NCBI GenBank assembly: GCA_964587515.1
Contig: CAZPMO010000250.1
Coordinates: 1-5,235, forward strand
Direction of reading: 5' to 3'
DNA length: 5,235 nucleotides
Source: CAZPMO01 sp964587515
GTDB lineage: Bacteria > Pseudomonadota > Alphaproteobacteria > MPNO01
Shown here piece by piece: positions 1 to 5,235 of this stretch. Below the pieces are notes generated by a model. That model made no database searches. It saw only the letters and a program-made list of their open reading frames with translations, and had not been told where the DNA came from. Position 1 is the first letter of the stretch. Every line of letters begins with the position of its first letter. The translations under genes and the position numbers were made by a program.

Positions 1-95
1 GAGCAGGCTTGGACGTGAATAACCTAGCGAGACTCCACAACTAGGAAAGCTTTCGACCGTCTGATGCGATCGCCCGGGAACCTGACGCCGGAGAC

Positions 96-126
96 TTGAC
101 GGGGCCGCGCGGGCGGGGCGTGATAG
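96..126 (+). promoter_or_regulatory. Candidate promoter/operator upstream of acetoacetyl-CoA synthetase
   Basis: TTGACG at 96-101, preceded by C, matches the alphaproteobacterial -35 consensus CTTGAC. A GTGATA/TGATAG stretch at 120-126 is the only -10-like sequence, and it is weak, with an 18-19 base spacer. The segment also carries GCCGCGC at 104-110. The same three blocks with identical spacing recur at 4318-4348 upstream of the sirtuin gene, which raises confidence that this is functional. If it is a promoter, transcription would begin around 132-135, giving a leader of about 20 bases. It could instead be a regulator binding site. Confidence 0.35.
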
Positions 127-138
127 GGGTCCATTGAG

Positions 139-144
139 AAGGAG
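139..144 (+). promoter_or_regulatory. Shine-Dalgarno sequence that fixes the start of the synthetase gene
   Basis: AAGGAG lies 10 bases before GTG at 155. It supports GTG 155 over the in-frame TTG at 134, which lies upstream of this site and would translate the Shine-Dalgarno itself into a run of arginines (MRRRRRA) foreign to the family. Confidence 0.75.
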
Positions 145-154
145 AAGACGAGCC

Positions 155-2107
155 GTGCCGGAACCGTTGTGGCGCCCCTCGCCCGAGCGCATCGCAGACG
201 CCAACATCACCGCGTTCACCGCGCGGCTGAAGGACGATTGGGGCTTCGAAGCGGGCGATTACGCATCGTTGCATCGTTTCTCGGTCGCGGAGAAAGAGAA
301 GTTCTGGCTCTCGGTGTGGGATTTCTGCGGCGTAATCGCAAGCGCGCGCGGCGAGACCGTGCTGGCGGACGGCGAGAAGATGCCGGGCGCGCGCTGGTTC
401 CCCGAGGCGCGGCTGAGCTTCGCGGAAAACCTGCTGCGCCGGCGCGACGACGGCCCGGCCCTGATATTCCGGGGCGAGGACGCGGCGGCGCGCACCATGT
501 CCCGCAAGGACCTCTACGATCTGGTCTCGCGCATCGCCCAGGCATTGGAAGCGGAAGGCGTCGGCGAGGGCGACCGGGTCGCCGGCTATCTGCCCAATAT
601 TCCCGAGGCCGTGGCGGCGATGCTGGCCGCCAACGCGATCGGCGCGACCTGGTCGTCGTGCTCGCCCGATTTCGGGGTCGGCGGCGTGCTCGACCGGTTC
701 GGCCAGATCGAACCCACGGTGCTGTTCACCGCCGAGCGTTATTTCTATAACGGCAAGGAGATCGACATCCTGGCCAGGGTGCGCGAGGCGGTCGAAAGCC
801 TGCCGACGCTGCGCCGCGAGATCGTGATTCCCTATGGTGACGCGGCCGTCGATGCGTCCTCGCTGCCCCACGGGGTGGCGCTGGATGATTTCATCGCGCC
901 CCATGGGGCGCGCGACATTCCGTTCCGCCAACTGCCCTTCGACCACCCCCTCTATATCCTCTATTCGTCGGGCACCACCGGCGCGCCCAAATGCATCGTC
1001 CACGGCCAGGGCGGCACGCTGCTGCAGCATTTGAAGGAGCACATTCTGGCGACCGACGTGAAACCCGACGACCGGGTGTTTTATTTCACCACGCTGGGCT
1101 GGATGATGTGGAACTGGGTGATCAGCGGGCTCGCCGCCCGCGCCACCGTGCTGCTCTATGACGGCTCGCCGTTCTATCCCGACGCCAACGCGGTGTTCGA
1201 TTTCGCGCAAGACACCGCCATGACCCATCTGGGCACCTCGGCGAAGTTTATCGACGCGGTGAAAAACGCCGGGCTGGAACCGGCCAGGACCCATGATCTC
1301 TCCAGCTTGCGCGCCATGATGTCGACCGGCTCGCCGCTGGTCCCGGAAAGCTTCGATTTCGTCTACGACAACATCAAGCGCGATCTCTGCCTGTCCTCGA
1401 TCTCCGGCGGCACCGATATCGTGTCCTGTTTCGTCGGCGGCAACCCGGCCGGGCCCGTGTGGCGCGGCGAAATTCAGGCGCTGTCGCTGGGCATGGATAT
1501 CCATGTCTATGACGATTCGGGCAAGCCGGTGATTGGCGAAAAGGGCGAGCTGGTATGCGCCGGCACCTTCCCGCCGATGCCGGTGAAATTCTGGAACGAT
1601 CCGGACGGCGCCAAGTACCGCGCCGCCTATTTCGAACGCTTCCCCGGCATCTGGTGCCACGGCGACTATGCGGAGATTACCGACCATGGCGGCATGATCA
1701 TCTATGGCCGCTCCGACGCGGTGCTGAACCCCGGCGGGGTGCGTATCGGCACGGCCGAGATCTATCGCCAGGTCGAACAGATGGACGAGGTCGAGGAAGG
1801 GCTCGCCATCGGCCAGGAGTGGGACGGCGACGTGCGCGTGGTGCTGTTCGTGCGCCTGCGCGACGGGCTTGCGCTGGACGACGACCTTATCAAGCGCGTC
1901 AAAGCGCGGGTGCGCGCCAACTGCTCGCCGCGCCACGTGCCGGCGCGGGTGGTCGAGGTCGCCGACATTCCGCGCACTAAATCGGGCAAGATCGTCGAGC
2001 TTGCGGTGCGCGAGGTGGTGCATGGCCGCGCGGTCGGCAATATCGAGGCGCTGGCAAACCCCGAGGCGCTGGAGCTGTTCCGCGACCGGGCCGAGCTTCG
2101 GGCATGA
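155..2107 (+). CDS. aacS: Acetoacetyl-CoA synthetase (acetoacetate--CoA ligase)
   Basis: A 650-residue cytosolic enzyme of the ANL (acyl-CoA synthetase) superfamily. It converts acetoacetate, ATP and CoA to acetoacetyl-CoA, AMP and PPi, in ketone-body use and polyhydroxybutyrate turnover. The N-terminus (PEPLWRPSPERI) is typical of acetoacetate ligases, as is the full length of about 650. Visible motifs are the ATP-binding loop YSSGTTGAPK (270-279), SGGTD (417-421), the hinge region YGRSDAVLNPGGVRIG (517-532), and PRTKSGKIVE (606-615) with catalytic Lys612. The acetoacetate-type wording around SGGTDIVSCFVGG and NPGGVRIGTAEIY separates it from acetyl-CoA synthetase. GTG start chosen for AAGGAG at 139-144. 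It is followed after 22 bases by the AhpD-like gene, so probably one operon. In this enzyme family the equivalent C-terminal lysine is known to be inactivated by acetylation (shown for Streptomyces lividans AacS), so Lys612 is a likely regulatory site; the sirtuin at 4382-5140 could reverse this. Function assignment is firm; regulation is inference. Confidence 0.95.
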   Translation: MPEPLWRPSPERIADANITAFTARLKDDWGFEAGDYASLHRFSVAEKEKFWLSVWDFCGVIASARGETVLADGEKMPGARWFPEARLSFAENLLRRRDDGPALIFRGEDAAARTMSRKDLYDLVSRIAQALEAEGVGEGDRVAGYLPNIPEAVAAMLAANAIGATWSSCSPDFGVGGVLDRFGQIEPTVLFTAERYFYNGKEIDILARVREAVESLPTLRREIVIPYGDAAVDASSLPHGVALDDFIAPHGARDIPFRQLPFDHPLYILYSSGTTGAPKCIVHGQGGTLLQHLKEHILATDVKPDDRVFYFTTLGWMMWNWVISGLAARATVLLYDGSPFYPDANAVFDFAQDTAMTHLGTSAKFIDAVKNAGLEPARTHDLSSLRAMMSTGSPLVPESFDFVYDNIKRDLCLSSISGGTDIVSCFVGGNPAGPVWRGEIQALSLGMDIHVYDDSGKPVIGEKGELVCAGTFPPMPVKFWNDPDGAKYRAAYFERFPGIWCHGDYAEITDHGGMIIYGRSDAVLNPGGVRIGTAEIYRQVEQMDEVEEGLAIGQEWDGDVRVVLFVRLRDGLALDDDLIKRVKARVRANCSPRHVPARVVEVADIPRTKSGKIVELAVREVVHGRAVGNIEALANPEALELFRDRAELRA

Positions 2108-2129
2108 CCAGAACTGAAAGGGAGCACCC

Positions 2130-2471
2130 ATGACCAAGGACTACAAGGCGCTGGCGGCGGAGGTGGACGCCCGCGCCGTCGAGCTGTTCAAGGCGGCGCC
2201 GGGACCCATGCGGGCCTATCGCGGATTGATGGAAGAGGCGTCCAAGGACGGCGCGCTGGACGCGAAGACCAAGGAGCTGATGGCGCTGGCCATCGGCATC
2301 GCGCTGCGCTGCGAGGGGTGCATCCTGTTCCACTCCCGCGCCGCGGCCAAGCACGGCGCGACCCGCGAGGAGGTCGCCGAGGCGATCGGCGTCGCGGTCG
2401 AGCTTGCCGGCGGCCCGGCCGCGGTCTACGGCGCCGAAGCGCTGGCCGCGTTCGACCAGCTCAGCGGGTAG
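2130..2471 (+). CDS. Carboxymuconolactone decarboxylase/AhpD-like protein
   Basis: A 113-residue all-alpha protein of the AhpD/CMD fold. A CxxC pair (Cys61, Cys64) is followed by His68 in RCEGCILFHSRAA, and Glu49 lies 12 residues before the first cysteine. This spacing matches the Glu118, Cys130, Cys133, His137 relay of mycobacterial AhpD, so a thiol-disulfide or peroxide-related redox role is likely. The histidine that AhpD has between its cysteines is Gly63 here. The C-terminal half (ATREEVAEAIGVAVELAGG) is the usual family helix. The length fits single-domain members. ATG 2130 is preceded by AAAGGGAG (2117-2124), 5 bases away. It starts 22 bases after the synthetase, implying co-transcription, and no promoter is visible between them. 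No decarboxylase role is implied by the family name. The physiological substrate cannot be read from the sequence. Confidence 0.85.
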   Translation: MTKDYKALAAEVDARAVELFKAAPGPMRAYRGLMEEASKDGALDAKTKELMALAIGIALRCEGCILFHSRAAAKHGATREEVAEAIGVAVELAGGPAAVYGAEALAAFDQLSG

Positions 2472-2476
2472 CGACC

Positions 2477-2503
2477 ATGGACGAAAAGATTTTTCGCTCC
2501 TAG
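2477..2503 (+). other. Short ATG frame before the cyclase: possible true start in a shifted frame, or leader peptide
   Basis: ATG at 2477, 5 bases after the stop of the AhpD-like gene, opens an 8-codon frame (MDEKIFRS) ending at TAG 2501-2503. It is in a different frame from the cyclase. It crosses A4 (2484-2487) and T5 (2490-2494). A single -1 step at the T run would join MDEKIF to the cyclase frame (SLLDQLAFAAF...), giving the cyclase the ATG it otherwise lacks. The Shine-Dalgarno is weak, so initiation would depend on coupling to the preceding stop. A base-call error or recent indel would explain it equally well. Confidence 0.35.
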
Positions 2504-2508
2504 ATCAA

Positions 2509-4299
2509 TTGGCCTTCGCGGCCTTCGGGAGCAGCGGAAACGTCCAACGGCGTCTGGCGGCTATCCTCGCGGCCGATGTCGTCGGCTATTCGCGGCTGAT
2601 GGGCGCCGACGAGGAAGGCACGCGCGCCGTCTTGAACCGCCATCGAGACGAACTTATCGATCCCGAGATCAACACCCATCACGGCCGCCTGGTGAAGACC
2701 ACCGGCGACGGGCTGCTGATCGAATTCGGCAGCGTCGTCGACGCGGTGCGTTGCGCCATCGAAATGCAGCGCGGCATGGCCGCGCGCAACGCCAATATCC
2801 CGGAAGACCGGCAAATGCTATTCCGCGTCGGCATCAATCTCGGCGACGTAATCGTCGAGGGCGACGATATCCATGGTGACGGCGTCAATGTCGCGGCCCG
2901 GCTTGAGGGTCTCGCCGAACCGGGCGGGATATGCGTCTCCGGCAAGGTCCATGACGAAGTGCGCAACCGCCTCGATATCGCCTTCGAGGATCTCGGTCCC
3001 CGGGAGGTGAAGAACATCGCCGAGCCCGTGCCGGTCTGGCGCGCCCGGCTGGAGGCGACGGTTGATGCATCCGGCGTCAACGTCGCGGCGCCGGTGCCGG
3101 GGTTCGGCGGCAAGCCCGCCATCGCGGTGCTGCCGTTCGACAACATGTCGGGCGATGCGGAGCAGGAATATTTCGCCGACGGCATCGCCGAGGACATCCT
3201 GACCCGGCTCGCGATGTGGGGCTGGATTCCCGTCATCGCGCGCAACTCGTCCTTTGTCTACAAGGGCCGTTCGGTCGATGTGAAGGAAGTCGGCCGGACG
3301 CTGGGCGCGCGTTATGTTCTGGAGGGCAGCGTGCGCAAGGCGGCGAACCGCGTGCGCGTCACCGGCCAGCTTATCGACGCGGAGACTGGCCATCATGTCT
3401 GGGCCGAGCGCTATGACCGCGTTCTGGAGGACATCTTCGATCTCCAGGACGAGATTACCGAAAGCGTGGTCGCGGCGCTGGAGCCGGCCGTGGGCAAGGC
3501 CGAAATGAGCCGCGCGCGGCAAAGGACGCCGGATGACCTGGATGCCTGGGATCTGTGTCAGCGCGCCATGTGGCACTTCAACCGAGTCACGCGGGAAGAT
3601 TTCGCCATCGCGGACGAGCTATACCGGCGCGCCATTGAGCGCGACCCTGGCTCGGCGCTGCCGCTGACCGGGATCGCCATCATTCGGATCGTCGAGGCGT
3701 TGCTGACCTGGGCCGCGAACCCGGCGGAAGCGCTGAGCGAAGGCTATCGTTTTGCTCGGGAGGCGGTTTCGCTCGACGAGATGGGTCCCTCGGCGAACGC
3801 GGTGCTGGGCTACGCCAACGCCTATATGCGGCAATTCGATGCCGCCATCTCCAGCGCGGAACGGTCGATCGACCTCAATCCCAGCAACGCGCTCGGTTAT
3901 CACGCGCTCGGCGTCGCGCGCATGTTCAACGGCGAACCCCGCGAAGCCGTAGAGGCGATCGAGCGCGCGGTTCGCATCAGCCCCGAGGATTCATGGCTGC
4001 CGGTGTGGCTGTCAACGCTCTCCGCCTGCCATTACCTCGCGCGGGACTATGAAAAGGCGGTGGAGGTCGCGCGGCTCGCAACGCAGCGCGCGCCGCATTA
4101 CCCCATTGCTCAGCGCTCAATGGCCAACGCGCTGGCGCAGCTCGGCCGCTTGGACGAGGCGCGCGCGGCGTTGGCGAGCTTCCTCGAACTCTCGCCCAAC
4201 TACACGATCGAGACCGCGCAACGATCGGTGGTCTTCCGCGACGCCTCCATATACGAGCACTACCACGAAGGGCTGCGCAAGGCCGGCTGGGATGGCTGA
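2509..4299 (+). CDS. Class III adenylate/guanylate cyclase fused to TolB-like and TPR domains
   Basis: A 596-residue protein if translated from TTG 2509. The cyclase homology domain spans roughly 12-180 and starts with the family's QRRLAAILAADVVGYSRLM. All canonical positions appear: metal-binding Asp23 and Asp67 (KTTGDG), base-selecting Lys63 and Asp120, and transition-state Asn127 and Arg131 (GVNVAARLE). The Lys/Asp pair predicts ATP to cAMP, acting as a homodimer. A short Gly/Ala/Pro linker leads to a TolB-N/FlgO-like domain (about 202-335, AIAVLPFDNMSGD...). TPR-type helical repeats follow, the clearest at about 428-565 (NALGYHALGVARMFNGEPREAVEAIERA is one unit, 460-487). No signal peptide or membrane segment is visible, so it is probably cytosolic. 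This architecture is common in Rhizobiales and related groups; the trigger sensed by the C-terminal half is unknown. The start is uncertain: TTG 2509 has no good Shine-Dalgarno, TTG 2404 lies inside the preceding gene, and ATG 2599 would remove Asp23. The product may really begin at ATG 2477 through a frameshift. Confidence 0.85.
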   Translation: MAFAAFGSSGNVQRRLAAILAADVVGYSRLMGADEEGTRAVLNRHRDELIDPEINTHHGRLVKTTGDGLLIEFGSVVDAVRCAIEMQRGMAARNANIPEDRQMLFRVGINLGDVIVEGDDIHGDGVNVAARLEGLAEPGGICVSGKVHDEVRNRLDIAFEDLGPREVKNIAEPVPVWRARLEATVDASGVNVAAPVPGFGGKPAIAVLPFDNMSGDAEQEYFADGIAEDILTRLAMWGWIPVIARNSSFVYKGRSVDVKEVGRTLGARYVLEGSVRKAANRVRVTGQLIDAETGHHVWAERYDRVLEDIFDLQDEITESVVAALEPAVGKAEMSRARQRTPDDLDAWDLCQRAMWHFNRVTREDFAIADELYRRAIERDPGSALPLTGIAIIRIVEALLTWAANPAEALSEGYRFAREAVSLDEMGPSANAVLGYANAYMRQFDAAISSAERSIDLNPSNALGYHALGVARMFNGEPREAVEAIERAVRISPEDSWLPVWLSTLSACHYLARDYEKAVEVARLATQRAPHYPIAQRSMANALAQLGRLDEARAALASFLELSPNYTIETAQRSVVFRDASIYEHYHEGLRKAGWDG

Positions 4300-4319
4300 G
4301 CCCGCTTTACGCCCGCTTT
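4300..4319 (+). repeat. Tandem 9-base direct repeat
   Basis: GCCCGCTTT occurs at 4300-4308 and again at 4311-4319, an 11-base period (one helical turn). The second copy runs into the TTGACG at 4318-4323. The position, just upstream of a candidate promoter, would suit an activator site, but two short copies in GC-rich DNA can arise by chance. Confidence 0.35.
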
Positions 4320-4348
4320 GACGAAGCCGCGCCGCCATGGTTGGATAG
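4318..4348 (+). promoter_or_regulatory. Candidate promoter/operator upstream of the sirtuin gene
   Basis: TTGACG (4318-4323) is followed 17 bases later by TTGGAT (4341-4346), overlapping GATAG (4344-4348). The pattern TTGACG-N2-GCCGCGC-N11-GATAG is the same as at 96-126, and the last block ends 33 bases before the sirtuin ATG, against 28 bases before the synthetase GTG. It sits in the only sizeable gap between genes (82 bases). This suggests the sirtuin has its own promoter, and that it and the synthetase may answer to the same factor. The -10 match is poor. Confidence 0.4.
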
Positions 4349-4381
4349 CCGCCTTCGACCAGCCTTTGCGGAGAACTTCAC

Positions 4382-5140
4382 ATGTATGGCGACCCGTCCG
4401 ATATTCAGCGGCTTAAGGACCTGTTCGACGGCTGTTCGCGCGCCGTGGTGTTTACCGGCGCCGGCATCTCGACCGAATCCGGCATCCCCGATTTCCGCAG
4501 TCCCAACGGCCTGTGGTCGAAGACCACGCCGATCTATTTCGAGGAGTTCGTGGCGTCCGAGGAAGCACGGCGCGAGGCGTGGCGGCGAAAATTCGTGATC
4601 GACGAGGATATCGACGGGGCCGAGCCCAACCGCGGCCACCGCGCGATCGAGAAGCTGGTGCGGGGCGGCAAGGTCTCCTCGGTGATCACCCAGAATATCG
4701 ACGGGCTGCATCAGGTCTCCGGCATTCCCGACGAAAACATCATCGAGCTGCACGGCAACGGCACCTACGCCAAGTGCCTGACCTGCGCCACGCGCTATGA
4801 ATTGGCGCCGATCAAGGAAGCTTTCCTGAAGGAAGACCTGCTGCCCGAATGCAAGTTCTGCGGCGGCCTGGTGAAGGGCGCGACGATCTCCTTCGGTCAG
4901 GCCATGCCGGAGCCCGAGATGATGCGGGCGCGCGAGGAAGCGCTGGCCTGCGATCTGTTCATCGCGGTGGGCTCGTCGCTGGTGGTATACCCGGCGGCCG
5001 GGTTCCCGGTGCTGGCCAAGGAAAACGGCGCGACGCTGGTGATCCTCAACCGCGATCCCACGGATCTCGATTCCGAGGCCTATCTGGTGCTCAACCTCGA
5101 AATCGGCCCCACCCTCGGCGAGGCCGTCAACGTCAATTAA
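4382..5140 (+). CDS. Sir2-family NAD-dependent protein deacylase (sirtuin)
   Basis: A 252-residue single-domain sirtuin, normal length for bacterial members. It removes acyl groups from lysines using NAD+, giving nicotinamide and O-acyl-ADP-ribose. In order: NAD-binding GAGIS (26-30) and GIPDFR (34-39), TQNIDGLH (103-110) with Asn105 and Asp107, catalytic His124 (LHGN), a zinc site with Cys132, Cys135, Cys157 and Cys160 (two CxxC pairs 21 residues apart), GSSLVVYPA, and NRDPT near the C-terminus. The Tyr-x-x-Arg pair that marks class III desuccinylases such as CobB/SIRT5 is not seen after GIPDFR (the corresponding stretch reads EAWRRKF), so deacetylation is more likely than desuccinylation. 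The substrate segment reads ISFGQ where many sirtuins have V-x-FGE. ATG 4382 has GGAG at 4370-4373, 8 bases away. Tandem stops TAATAA end the gene. Acetoacetyl-CoA synthetase (Lys612) is a plausible local substrate, by inference. Confidence 0.93.
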   Translation: MYGDPSDIQRLKDLFDGCSRAVVFTGAGISTESGIPDFRSPNGLWSKTTPIYFEEFVASEEARREAWRRKFVIDEDIDGAEPNRGHRAIEKLVRGGKVSSVITQNIDGLHQVSGIPDENIIELHGNGTYAKCLTCATRYELAPIKEAFLKEDLLPECKFCGGLVKGATISFGQAMPEPEMMRAREEALACDLFIAVGSSLVVYPAAGFPVLAKENGATLVILNRDPTDLDSEAYLVLNLEIGPTLGEAVNVN

Positions 5141-5155
5141 TAACGACTCTTGGCC

Positions 5156-5196
5156 ATGTCCTTCGAGACGGCCCTTCGGGCCTCCTCATCCTGGAG
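5156..5196. repeat. Possible dispersed alphaproteobacterial intergenic palindrome (degenerate copy)
   Basis: The stretch around TCCTTCGAGACGGCCC, TTC, GGGCCTCCTC resembles a short palindromic element scattered between genes in Rhizobiales-type genomes, in which a CATCCTTCGAGACG arm faces a CTCCTCAGGATG arm. Here the central hairpin is intact, but the right arm reads CTCCTCATCCTGGAG, so the outer arms no longer pair. The identification is from memory of the motif and was not searched. Confidence 0.4.
5170..5182 (+). terminator. GC hairpin after the sirtuin gene, possible weak terminator
   Basis: GGCCC (5170-5174), loop TTC, GGGCC (5178-5182) form a perfect 5-bp stem, extended by GAG (5165-5167) with CTC (5185-5187) across a 2x2 mismatch. 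It lies 30 bases after the stop. No T run follows directly; the only one, T5 at 5231-5235, is too far. It may stabilise the 3' end rather than terminate transcription, and it is also the core of the putative dispersed palindrome. Confidence 0.3.
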
Positions 5197-5200
5197 ACCT

Positions 5201-5235
5201 TTGCGTGATTCATTGATTTGTGATTCCCTGTTTTT
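5201..5235. other. AT-rich tail with repeated TGATT
   Basis: The window ends in DNA clearly richer in AT than the rest. GTGATTC occurs at 5205-5211 and 5220-5226, and TGATT three times (5206, 5214, 5221). The last five bases are T. This could be the promoter region of a gene beyond the window. No gene is seen here. Confidence 0.25.

Noticed and set aside
1..44. Possible tail of an upstream gene on the + strand (frame 3 reads AGLDVNNLARLHN then stop at 42-44)
   Set aside because: It is only 13 codons with no recognisable similarity; it cannot be told from chance.
45..78. Short palindromes GAAAGCTTTC (45-54), GCGATCGC (66-73) and CCCGGG (73-78) in the synthetase leader
   Set aside because: Each is short, they differ from one another, and none recurs upstream of the sirtuin. 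They are not enough to call operators.
134..154. TTG 134 as the start of the synthetase
   Set aside because: It adds MRRRRRA, encoded by the Shine-Dalgarno region itself. GTG 155 is correctly spaced from AAGGAG and gives the family N-terminus.
41..2137. A 698-codon open frame on the minus strand across the whole synthetase gene
   Set aside because: It is fully antisense to a firmly identified enzyme, has an Arg/His/Gly/Ala-rich composition typical of mirror frames in GC-rich DNA, and shows no recognisable motif. Its length follows from biased codon use on the + strand.
2404..2508. TTG 2404 as the cyclase start
   Set aside because: It overlaps the AhpD-like gene by 68 bases, and the added residues (PAARPRSTAPKRW...) look like out-of-frame translation of that gene.
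2599..2601. ATG 2599 as the cyclase start
   Set aside because: It would remove the conserved QRRLAAILAADVVGYS segment, including metal-binding Asp23.
2818..3576. A 252-codon minus-strand open frame inside the cyclase
   Set aside because: It is antisense to the cyclase and TolB-like domains, has no motif, and has the same shadow-like composition.
1..5235. tRNA, rRNA, CRISPR array, insertion sequence or riboswitch
   Set aside because: No cloverleaf, rRNA core, regular spaced repeats, transposase or long aptamer-like leader was seen. The gaps between genes are all under 100 bases apart from the 154-base left leader.

Overview
This is GC-rich, densely coding DNA. Its gene content (acetoacetyl-CoA synthetase, an AhpD-fold protein, a class III cyclase fused to TolB-like and TPR domains, and a sirtuin) and its alphaproteobacterial-style codon use point to an alphaproteobacterium, perhaps of the Rhizobiales or Rhodospirillales. 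This placement is inferred from protein style and composition, not from a marker gene. All four genes are on the + strand.

Layout. Positions 1-154 are a non-coding leader with a candidate promoter or operator (96-126) and a clear Shine-Dalgarno sequence. Positions 155-2107 encode acetoacetyl-CoA synthetase. After 22 bases comes a small carboxymuconolactone decarboxylase/AhpD-like protein (2130-2471), probably in the same operon. Next is a class III nucleotidyl cyclase with a TolB-like domain and TPR repeats, ending at 4299. Its 5' end is odd: there is no ATG or GTG in frame near the conserved N-terminus, but a short out-of-frame ATG reading frame (2477-2503) lies just upstream across a T5 run. 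An 82-base gap (4300-4381) follows, then an NAD-dependent sirtuin deacylase (4382-5140). The last 95 bases hold a GC hairpin, a sequence resembling dispersed alphaproteobacterial intergenic palindromes, and an AT-rich tail.

How the genes may work together. Acetoacetyl-CoA synthetase activates acetoacetate, from ketone bodies or polyhydroxybutyrate breakdown, to acetoacetyl-CoA. Like acetyl-CoA synthetase it has a C-terminal catalytic lysine in a PRTKSGK motif, a type of site known in this family to be switched off by lysine acylation and switched on again by sirtuins. A sirtuin in the same window is therefore a plausible reactivating enzyme. The two genes also share an unexplained upstream pattern, TTGACG-N2-GCCGCGC-N11-GATAG, with identical spacing and a similar distance to the start codon, which suggests co-regulation. 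The cyclase between them keeps all six canonical catalytic positions and could add cAMP control, since protein acetylation is cAMP-dependent in some bacteria. That last link is speculation.
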